Source: Chaetoderma sp. LZ-2023a
Lineage: Eukaryota > Mollusca > Caudofoveata > Chaetodermatida > Chaetodermatidae
Direction: 5' to 3'
NCBI GenBank assembly: GCA_034401795.1
Contig: CM067369.1
Location: forward strand, 185,259,047 to 185,323,046
DNA length: 64,000 nt
This document shows, piece after piece, positions 49,101-61,100 of this stretch. The notes under the pieces are model-generated. The model saw only the letters and a list, made by a program, of their open reading frames with translations. It was not told the DNA's origin and searched no databases. Position 1 is the first letter of the stretch, and every line of letters starts with the position of its first letter. A program made the position numbers and the translations under genes.

Positions 49101-52100
49101 AGCCCTTTAACATGTTGTATGGCAAAATTTGCTGAAGAAAATCAAAATATTTGCTTATTGAATGTTTATTTGCAGGCTCAGAGAAGACTATTTTTTAACT
49201 AAATTTTCAAAAATAGTATTCTCTTCGCCTGCAAATGTACATTCCTCAAGATCACTGCAGAGGCTGGTTTAGGCCGACTTCAACATAAAAGAGAAAAAAA
49301 TAGTAAGTGAAAATGGACAGGTGGTCGCTTGATACAGGTGGTTTTAGCTATAGGATATTTCTCATGGAGCTCAATGGAGGGATTCGATCTGTCACTCAAG
49401 TATTTGACGTCATAATCAATTACATCACTAGTTCGCTGATGTCACAATCAAATTGCGTAAACCACTCCGTCATGAAGATTGAGAAGTCTGTTATGAAGTG
49501 TACGAATTGTATATCTGATGGATTTACAATTTAATAAACACTCTGGTAAATATTTTGAAACTAATTAGACTAGGAGTTGTTGCTGCCACAGGGAGCAACA
49601 GTACCCACTCAAATTAGTATCAAAATATTTAACAGCTTAGCTGTATAGTTACGTAGAAATATTCTGAAAGCAGCTATAAACTGCACTATGGGACGAGTTT
49701 ATGCCGTTGCATTCATACCTACTCAAAGCTACCGTCCTATGTATATGGATTGCGCAGTATCTCCCCGGGTACTAATATCAGCATCTTCAAGTTACTCCGG
49801 TAATGACCTAAATTCGTCCTACAAAGGGAGGCTATAAGCGGAAGCTGATATGTTCTGTAATTTATATTTATTTCTCGGCGACATTTTATCTCAAATTTTG
49901 ATGAAATAAATAATGTTTATTAAACTATACGCAATATTTAGGCGGTCCCAAGTAATAATTTCACTCCCGGGATGATGGATATAAGGTATACATTAAGCAT
50001 AGATGTAGGAGGGTAAGAATTCGTCGAATGAAAATGTGTTCTAATTTCGTGCTATTTTTGTATCATTTATTTCAATTTTTTCTAGAAACAAGTCACGTTA
50101 CCCCGGTTTATACTTTTGGGAATTTGGTCCTACGATTTAATCGAAAATCAGAATTTTTTTATAAAATCGAACATGATGTTTCAAAGCAAAAATCGTGCAA
50201 GCCTATCCTCAGCCAGAGTCCTTAGCTACCGAAAGTTCTTCTTGGTCCTCAGACAGGCAGGCAGGTCAAAATCATTGAAAAGCTTTCTGAATATGTGTAA
50301 TGATAACTCTCTACCAATGTGATCTTGTTTGTTGCCCTTGGGGTCACGAAGAACTGTATTGTTAGCTCACTTGGCCTGAAAGGCCAATTGAGCTTATGCC
50401 ATGGTAACCGTTCATCTTCCGTCCATCAACTTTTCCTTTAAATGATTTCTTCTCAAGAACTGTGGGGCCAATTTCAATTATACTTGGCAGGAAGCATCCA
50501 TGGGCTATAGGGATGCAAGTTTGTTCAAACTAAGACAATCAGCCAATTTGGCTGGCTGCCATCATGGATTTTGGCCAATTTTTAGAAACGTCTTTAAAAG
50601 TATAATCTGAAACCGCTTGGGGATCCATGCAAACCTCATGAAATATGATCTATGGCAAGAACTGAACAAAGTTTGTTCACGGGAACTTGATTTGCCAAAT
50701 GGTTTAAGGCCATCTTGGATGACCTAGTTTTTGCGAAAATGACTTCTCCAGAACCGCTTAACTGATCGGGCCGAAATTTGGCTGATGCGATTAGAAACTA
50801 CGGGTCATTAGAGTATGTTCAAGGGAAGTTGATCCATAAAAAAATGTCCACCATGAACCAATCAAAATGTAGGCCATATTTGATATTTTTATTTGATGGA
50901 TTTTGAAGCCGAAATTTGTTTAATATTCTGATTTCAAACTTGCCACGTTCGAAACTGTTGGCTGAACGGGTTGGCTGCCATCTTGGATCTTTTTCCGCCG
51001 AAAAGTCCCATACTAAAACAATGGCTAATTAAGAACTACTGGGCCGATTTCAAGTATATTTGGCAGTAAGGTTCCTTAGGCCAAAGGGATCCACATATGT
51101 TCAAAGGGAGCTGATCGGCCAGGCGGACATATTTGATTTTGGCTGATTTTTAGAAACGTCTAAAAATCTCTGAAATCCCTTTGGGGATCGATTCAAAACT
51201 GATGAAGCATTATTTGGAGCAACAGGAAAACCAAATTTGTTCGAGGGAACTTGATTGGCCAAATCCTTCAGTGGCCATCTTGTATGACCTAGTTTTTGCG
51301 AAAATGACCTCCAGAACCGCTGAACATATTCATTATTGGGCCAAAATTTGGGAGATATTAGAGCCTAAACACCATTAAAGATTGTCCATGGAAAGTTCAT
51401 ACATAAAAAAACCATGACCACCATGAATCAATCAAAATTTAGCATTTTTGGCAGACATCTGGTATTGTCTGCAACTTTTTGAGAAAATCATAAAAAGACT
51501 ACTTATTAAGCACTGGGCGAATATTAATAAAACTTGGCTAAACCTTCTTCACAGAAATTAGATTGGTAAATTTTTTTCAGTGATCATCTCGTTTTGTTTG
51601 TTTGTGCCAGTGGCCAATAATTCCAGGTGAGCAATACAGGCCCATTGGGCCTCTTGTTTATAAGTTCAACCCCATTTCTCATAACCTCGATAATCAATCA
51701 CATGTTTAGTTTCATTTTTTTCAGCACATATTTACTGGATTTTGCAGACCCATTGTTTAACAAAATCGGCGGTATGTTTATTGAGGAGGTAAGCTTATCT
51801 GATTCCTGTACATATTATTTAGCCTTATGTATTCCTTATGTGGTTTAAATAATTCTGATTATTTTGAAAACCGTTTGGCTGATTTCTGTCTGAAAGTGAA
51901 TTTACATTGGACTGAAAGCGAATTTACATTGGACACAGTGTGACTTGATGTCACTGTTCAAATTATTATGTCAAATTTGCCAAAACTGACATTTGCAGTG
52001 GTTTTTGTCCATTCTCAGGCGAAGAGATGATCTTTGAAAATGTATCGCTGAAACGCCTTGCTCGATACCTGAGCCAGTGCTTCTAGTGATAAACTTTTGA

Positions 52101-55100
52101 AAATGCTCTTCTCATGACCTGCAAATTGGCATATATTTATTAAGCAATAATTTGGACTTTCTTTGAGTAAAATGTATAGTACAGGACACCTAAAAAATAA
52201 GTTAACATCTTTCGAAAACAAAAACATGTTAGTACAATTTTGAACACAATGTAAGAAATGTTACAGTGAATATTTTGAATATAAGTGGATTGGAAGACAT
52301 TGCTGCCTTATGCACCAATGTCTGCCAATCCAATTGTGTTCAAATATTCATCTGTATGTACTAAGATAATTCTGAGGTGTACTATAGCATCCATCATGGA
52401 AAAATGATGAGCAAGTAGTAGAAGTGTTTAATAGTAAATCATTATCCCCACGTTTTAAAAAAACGTCCGTGTCCGTCCGTCACGCTATCTCCTCCCAAAC
52501 CGTTGGATGGAATTCAACCAAATTTGGTATGTGGGTTACCCATATAATTCAGTTTTGCACGATGATATTTACATTTGGCTCCACCCCAGGGTGCCGGTCA
52601 GGGGTCAAAAGGTCAAATCACTTGTAAAGCAACTTGTGAAACCATTAGACGGAACTCAACCAAATTTGATATGTGAGTTACCCATATGATTCCGAAGTGC
52701 AAGAGGCCATTTACATTTGGCTCCGCCCCCAGGGAGTGGGGATGGGGTCAAAACGTCAAATTTTAACCTGCAGAAATTGATTGTAACGCATCTCCGAAAC
52801 CATTGAACATAATTCAGCCCCTCCCCCCCCCCCCCTCCCCCGTGGTGTGTGGGTGTGTGCGTGGGTGTTGCTTGGGGATGCAGTCAAAAGGTAAAAAAAT
52901 TGATCGTAATGCAACTCCTCCGAAACCGTGAGATGGAACTCAACCAAATTTGATAGGTGAGTTGTCCATATGGTTGTGGAGTGCAAGAGGCCATTTATAT
53001 TTGGCCCTGCCCCCTTTTGGGTGGAGGATGGGGCAACTCCTCCGAAACTGTTTGACGGAATTCAACCAAATTTGGTATGTGAGTTACCCATATGATTGTG
53101 GAGTGCAAAAGGACATTTACGTTTGGTTCTGACCCCGATCAATCTAGTTTAATGGTTGAAATTAGTCAAGAGAAGTATTTGTGGTTTTTTGCTTAGTTCA
53201 TGTTGATTTACAGGCTGATTTTGACAATTTAACACTGGAATGCCTTATCAGTTATCAAGTCATTCATTCCACAGGTAAATTTCCAAACAGAGTCATCTCT
53301 TGCCCAGAAATGCATTTCTCAAGACCACTGAAGAAGCTGTTTTGTTTCCCAATTTAACCATTGAATGGTAAAAATGAGCCATCCACTCACGCCACCTCGC
53401 GTGTACTTTTGCCTTATGGCAGAAACAAGTTTCAACTATTTTTAAAACTATTTAGCTGGTCGAATAATACGTATGAAATGTTTTTTGAATAAAAAAACCT
53501 GAATGGAATAATACAGGACTGTTAACATACTACTGGAAACGGAGCAAGCAGTCCGGTGCACAGTTCTGAAACTATGGACAGATCCACGAGCCCACCCAAG
53601 CATTGATGCATTGAAGGCACAGTTCAGCCCATACAGAGGACGCAGAAGAGAAGGCCAGAGAAGACCAACAGAAGAAACGAGTTTCCCACTATATGCGACA
53701 AAGTCCAGAAAAACTAAAACTGAGACGCGGAACAGTCTTCAATCTGTTGAAACAGTTTGAATGCTAATTGTCAAACAATCAACACTTTTTAAACTATAAG
53801 AATAATATCAATCAAACATCTTGCGAAAGAGATCTCTCTGAAATCTGTTATGTCAAAAACCTATCTGAGAAAAACCTGTCAGACTGTTGTACATGTACTG
53901 TCACTAGTGCTGGGATTCAGCCTCACTGTGATCGAATAAAACATGGGCAGAGAAAGCTAACACACACATTAGCTGATGACAAATGTATTGTTCTCAAAAA
54001 GGCTGATAAAGGACAGGCATATTAAATGCCTATGATTATAATGCTGAAGCTACTATAAATTGGTCACAGAAAACCTTACTACAAAGCACGCTGAAAAGGT
54101 AGAAACAGCCATCACAGGGCTAGTTTTAAAATAGTTTTAAAAGGGGAGATAACTAGCGACTGTTAATGGCCTATGGGTAGACAACCAATGCACAGAGCTA
54201 TTCTATCTTTTGCCGAAAATCCACAAACAAACTACATGAACACTGGGTAGACCAATTATTAGCAGAAACGGCTGCTCTACATAAGCAGTTTTATCGATAA
54301 ACATCTTAAAATTCATCTACCAATTATCACATCATATGTCAGGGACACCACTGCATCAATAAACTAGAAACATTCAGAAAATTACCAAGGCATACGATTC
54401 TAGTCACCATAGATGTTACATCTCTATACACCAACATCGCACACAGTAAGGGAATTAAAGCTGCCGCACAATGTATCAGAGAATTTGCCAATTTGGTATG
54501 TCGGGCGATCTCTTTTAGACCTGTCTATGCCGGACAATCTCTTTTAGACCTGTCATTGTATGCCGAGCGATCTCTTTTAGACCTATTGTCTATAGTATTG
54601 AGATGTAATAATTGTGAATTTAATGACAAACAATATCTCCAAATCAGAGGAACGGCAATGGGCACAAAAGTAGCACCAACATAGGCTATATTTATGGCCC
54701 AACTGGAGAAAAAGTTAGTTCTTAAGAGTGCCTCATAAACCGACCCTCTAATTCCAATACATCGACGATATCTATATGATTTGGACAACTGGTCAACAAA
54801 AACTATATGAATTCATCAACTATCTGAGTACGTCGCACCATTCCATCAAATTTATGGCCGAGCAATCCACAACTAAAGTCTGTTTCTTGGACTCTTATGT
54901 ATACATTGATACTGACCACTCTATCTGCTTTGACTTAAACAGTAAACCTACACACACATGGGTATCTACATTACCAATCAGCACACCCACATAGAGCTGT
55001 TCGATTATGGAAATAAATAATCGATTATGATGTCTGGAAATTAATCGACTTAATCGGATAATTGATTATTTAATCTTGGAACTGTGGAAGTAGCAAATGC

Positions 55101-58100
55101 GCAGTGAGGGAGGGAGAGAATAATAATAATAATAATAATATTAATAACAAATAAATAAATAAAATATTTTCCAGAAAAATAACTGAATATGCAATTTCGT
55201 AAATTGGATCCTAGTTAGGTTTCGATGACCTCAACTAAGTGGGCCTATGAAATTACCGCAAGACTCAATAGAATGATCTATATCAACGAGTCCTCTGGTT
55301 GGCTGAAAGTGAGTAACAACACTGCCCGGTATGGTGAAGTCAATTTGGAATCCATTGTCCACTCGTTTCATTGGAAAATGGTTTTTAAGAAATCAGCGAT
55401 TATGCAAGATTTTCAAGCCAATAAAATGGCGCCAATTTAATTTTAACATTAGATTAACTTTGAATTGTACAGAGCTCGGCCGTAGCGCCTATCTACAATA
55501 TTTCCCTATTTTCCAGCATTGGAAAAGCTGAATATTTTGAAAATCATTTGACTGCATGTTGTTGCTGCCTTAGACAGCAACAACTTTAGGTTAAATTAGT
55601 TCCAAAACAATCAGCAGAATTTATGAAAAATTGTTCTCGAAAATTTGTGAATTTATTACGAAAAACAGGAAGTAAATTTTATTGATTTTGTATTATGATA
55701 TACATTTCGCTCATAGTCCCTATATCTATGATGTTGCCAAGCTTTTCCAGCATTAGAAACGTCAAATATTTTGAGAATCATTTGACTGCAAGTTGTTGCT
55801 GCTTTAGGCAGCAACAGATTTAAGTCAAACTAATCGCAAAACAATCGGCAGAATTTGTGAAGATTTGCATCAAAATTTTGTGAATTTACTATGAAAAACA
55901 GTAATTAATTTTTTACATTTTTCCACAAAATGGCTACCAGCACCAGTCTATAGTCTTCAGAGGTGGATAATTTTCTATAAACAGTAACAATCAAATGTTT
56001 CCAATCACCGGCGTATCAAGGGATAAACATTCGCGTGCATGGACAATGACTCGGGAGGTGTGGCCTTGAACGTCAGGAATAAATGTCTGTACATTTACTA
56101 CCTTGTTAGGACAATCAAGCCACCGATGCATTAGCTGTATCACAAAACTAAACACTAAATTATGCCTGATTAAAATAAATAATCGATTTTTGCTCGATTA
56201 AATCGATTTTTGATTTTTCGATTATTTTATTTTACACTCGATTATATAATCATCAGGAAAAATAATCAACTATCGATGAAATATCTATTAACCGAACAGG
56301 CCTACACCCACAGTTTACCAAAGATTCCAGCCCATATGGACAACTCCTAAGGCTACCCAGAATCTGCAGCAAGGAAATAGATTTCCATAAACACACCCAT
56401 GAACTCATTGGCTATTATCAAGAGAGACTCCTCCCGAGCTTCTTCTAAACAGTTATAAGAAAGCTTGCACATGTTCAAGACATGATCTACTCACATTGAA
56501 AGGACTTTAAGCGCAAAGTTATAAAGCAAGAGAAATTATCCAAAAGAATTGGGAACTACTAGAAAGCAGTCCCTACCCAACCGATGTTTGGCTATAGAAC
56601 GAATCCTACTTTCAAAGACACGCTCGTCACAGCTAAATTAGAGCTTCCTGCCACTAGAGGTTTCCAAGAAAGAACCTTCCAAAACCTTATATGTCCATGC
56701 ACAAGAAAATATAGCTTTTTCTGTCACAATATGGATAGTAAACCTGAATTCACTAGCGCTTACTCTGGCTTAAAATATAGATGTACAGTTAAGACACATA
56801 CTATGATACACGCAATGTCATATACTTGCTCTCATGCACACAATGTCACAAATTGTATGTGGAGGAAACAAACCGGGAATTCCAGAAAGAACATCTTAGG
56901 GATATCAAAAACACACAAGGATATGCCTGTGCCTAAATATTTAATTTGCCCAATCATACTGGACAAAACGTGTCCTATAACATTATACAAGTTCTCTCTC
57001 ATGACTGAGGACACTGACAAAACTCGCATCAGAAAAGAAGAACAGTATTGGATACACCAACTACACACGTTAGGGATTAACCATGCAGATTGGTGATTCC
57101 AAGGCAAAATCTGAGTTGTTGTTTTTAATTTGATTGGGAGCTGACCTGTCGATGGCAGCAACAACTCGCAGTCAAATAATTTTCTAAATACCCAACAGAA
57201 TGGTTATTAATTTGTAAATTAATAAAAGACATACAATTAAGATGCTTTCATGACAGACTATTGTCAGTCTGGCCCACATTCCCGATGGACTTACATCATT
57301 TTGATTGTCATGTCAGGTAAGAAGTGACATATTTTTATTTTGATGTCAGATACTTGAGTGACAGATTGAATCCCTCTTAGCCCTTGTATATGTGTATACA
57401 TAGTAGCCAGTCTAAAAACATGAAAAGACTGAATTTGTGACATGTGTATTTATACGTATAGACTTATTAATAACTAAAACTACATGTGTGCTTGCATAAA
57501 TTATCATGTGCATTTGTGCCAGTTTCTAAATATTAAACGATAATATCTGTTTTTCAGTTGATTGCTGAGTTTGGTACAAACCATATTTACAATGCTGATA
57601 CGTTTAATGAGATGAGGCCATTATCAAGGTACGTCGGGTGTAAATCTTATTTCAAACTATGTTTGAGTATATGTTTATTAGTAAGGTATCAGTATATGTA
57701 TCTATGTAACCCTTTCACCCTTACCACTCTGGTGTCAACATTTTTATTTTTCAAATTAAAGTAAAAGATGAACTAGTGTTTATTTTTCAACAAATTTGGT
57801 GGAAGATACCAAAAGTGTTGAAAAATGCACTAGTTTCTTTGCTATTGACAACGTAAAAGATAAAATATTGACATCAGTGTGCTAAGGGTTAATGGTGAAG
57901 CCGGACAAAACTGACCTCTGCAATGGTCAATAACTGGGATTTAATTCAGGATATGCTGAAATTTTTGAAAACAATTTGACTGAAAGTTGTTGGTGTGTTC
58001 GCCATTATAATATGAAAATAGGCATTGCCTATAAGCGAATGCAGACACCATTTATTGCTTAAATAAACAGGATGAATTTGTATAGGGTCGAAACGTCCTA

Positions 58101-61100
58101 ACTACGTATGCCCATGTATAGTACATTTGAAGCTAATTTTTCGCCATGCTTGGAGAGTAGTCTGATAAATCCAGTCCACAATATTCACAATAATGCGTCT
58201 GCCCATAGTCAGTGATATCCACCAACATTAGTGCATCTTTTCCCTCCAGGGCCTACACCATTAATATTTGCACCAGTCCAATAATGTTATAAAATTTGTA
58301 CCAACGTATAACGGTGCGCCTCGCTATTTGGGGAAATACAAACAAGTTCATAGTAACTATGACGTCATAATGAAATGTTGTCCGCTAGAATTTTTAAATT
58401 GTGTTTATCCGGACATATGCTACAAAAAACGGGAGTTAATGCATGTCTGCGAGTACATACATGAATGTACATTCCATCCGGGTGTGAATGGCATGCTACC
58501 CGGCCTTAAATTTCCTGCTATCAGCACTAAATGCTTACGACTGACAACGACGACTTTCCACGGCCGTGTGTGTTAAAAATAATATGAGAGTCAACCAAAC
58601 CTCATATTGCATTTACAGACGCATAAATAGGAATAAATGTAGCTTTTATCTGGTCTGCTTCATACAATTTAATCATTTTACATTCCGAAGTAAATGTATG
58701 CTATTTCATGATAACAATATTAGACAAATTTTGGACATTGAAAAGGCACAGTAAGTTTCCCTAAAACAACTAGGGGAACATACGCATAATGAATAACCAT
58801 ATCCCATAATGCACTGGGAGGCCCATGAAGAAACCACAAAAGCTATATCATAAGCCGAAACCGGAACCAAAAAAATAGTTCGCGACCTGAAATGAAGCTT
58901 TCTTTGTCTCATTGTATATGTATTTTAGCCTGGCTCCCTGTCTCATTTCTGTTGATTTTTCCTCTACACATACATACATGTTATCTATATACGCTCACTT
59001 CGTACGCTATTAAGCCTATCCAGAGTTAAATCTCATGGAATATGCAGTCTGCAGAAATTCAGCAGCCTGGCAGTTAATCAATAATACTCTGTTTTGGCAA
59101 TATAATTATAGCTTTCTGTTTCCCTGTATTTTTCTTAGCAATTTGTCATACATTGCTGCTGCTGGACGGAGTGTGTTTGAAGCTATGACCACTGGTGATG
59201 CAGATGCAGTGTGGTAAGTGCGATAAACGTGATAAACACCTTGCACGAAACATCTTACAGAAATAGCAATAATAACAGGATCCATTTTTAGCTATACTCC
59301 GCCCACTTTCTAGGTGTGTTTAATGATCCCTGAATTTCTACATCCCAATTTTAAGATATCCAATACCAACCATACAGGTAAGCTGTTGGATATTTTGAAA
59401 CAAATTTGACTGCTCACAACAGCTCGCAATAAGATTTGTTTCATAATATTCAAGATAATGCTTATTAATCGTAAATTCACCCATTGAGAATTTTGGGTTT
59501 GAATTTGGGCATACCCAAATATCCAACAAACACAACAGATTTTTGGCTGATTTGACGAGGCAGTGATTCCATATTTTTCAAAGGGTCCTCTCTGGACCTG
59601 AAAATGGAGCACTGCAGAGGATGGTTTTGGCTGGCTTGGCCATTAAAATGCTAAATTCGTTGGACTTAGATCATGGGTCCATAAAAAAATCATGTAGGTA
59701 CTCAACTACAGTACCAACAGAGGGAACTGATATGCTTCATAGAGACTATAAAACCTTATGCGGAAAGGGACAAGGTATTTTTTCAATTTATTACTGATGC
59801 CAGTCATAGCATATCTCTTATCTGGAGCATTTAAAGAAACCAATTTCACCTTGGTTGCAAATTGTTATTTTCATCAATAAAAAGGAAACCAGTAACAGGT
59901 TTTTGATAGTTCATTATTTTGTTCTTATATCTTCCTCATATGAACTAAGAAGATAAGTTCACTATTTTAAGATAGTAGCTCAGAATGGAGGGATCTGATA
60001 TGTCACTCAAGTATATGATTTTGTAATCAAATACTTCACATGTTAGCTGATATCACAATCAATATGACGTAAAATACAGAAAGTGAAATGTTCATCATAA
60101 AAGTCTGCGAATGTCTTTGATGAATTTCTGGTTCAGTAAGCCTTCTGTTGAATATTTTGAAACTAATCTGATAGGGAGCCATTGCTGCCATTGGCAGCAG
60201 CATCCCTAGTCATATTCATTTAGAATATTCAACAGCTTACCTGACAGTGTATAGTTACCTTGAAATTTGGAATTCTGAAAATTCAGGGTAACATATATAA
60301 ATCGATTCTATCACACGTACAATGTGAGCGGGGCTTAACTAGAAATGGGCGGGGCATAGGTAGAAATGGAGCCCTCTATTATCTGTTAACTGTGTATATT
60401 CATGCTGTTAGGTTGATGCAAGGATGGTTATTCCTCGATTCAGGATTTTGGAAACCGCCTGTTGTTGAAGCTCTTGTCACAGCTGTGCCACAGGTATGTT
60501 AAGTGTGTTTGGGTTAGCATGTGTGCATGCATGCTGATACATGTCTTAGTAGAAGACCCTGTCATAGGTTCCGTGATCAGTGTTTTGGGGCATTTGTTTT
60601 TTAAATGGTTTTCATGTCTCTAAGTGAGTTGTGTATCTCCCTCAAAAGTTTACGCAAATGGCCCAAGCCTGGAAATAGGGTGCCTGTCATGGCCATTGTC
60701 AGGTACCAGACTATCAAATGTCAGGCACAGTATTGGCGGTTCTTGACATTTTGTCAGGTACAGATTTAAACAGTCGCAGTAGTTGCACTGTGCAACAAAA
60801 GAGTGCATACAAGTGTTGACAAAGCCATAAAATATTCATCTACCTAAGGTGTATCACGATCATTATGACACATGTTTAGTTGCTTTTTGACATGTTTCAA
60901 AAAGTTTAAATAAAGTACACTGCGAAGGAGAAGTGTTGACAGTCAGGAAATTCTGGATGTCTAATACTAAGTAGCTGGTGCCCGACAAAGTGTTGGACAC
61001 AGTTGAAAAAGTTATTTCCAGGCCTGATGGCCTATGGTAATATTGTCAGGAGCCAACACCTACAATATGTAAGGAGCCAAAACCTACAGCCGGCAGAGGA

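Larger units (their letters stand above)
53500..57110 (+). mobile_element. Second Penelope-like element, plus strand, split by a hAT-like element
   Basis: Plus-strand frames in order: '[16 protein letters not shown]' (53960-54025), 'LPKIHKQTT' (near 54215), '[13 protein letters not shown]' (near 54398), '[17 protein letters not shown]' (54633-54684), '[13 protein letters not shown]' (54758), '[19 protein letters not shown]', then after the insertion at 54992-56304 the GIY-YIG region and '[20 protein letters not shown]' (to 57095). This is the Penelope order. RT catalytic Asp pair is intact but stops and frameshifts are many. Its family differs from the minus-strand copy at 40.5 kb. Confidence 0.85.
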
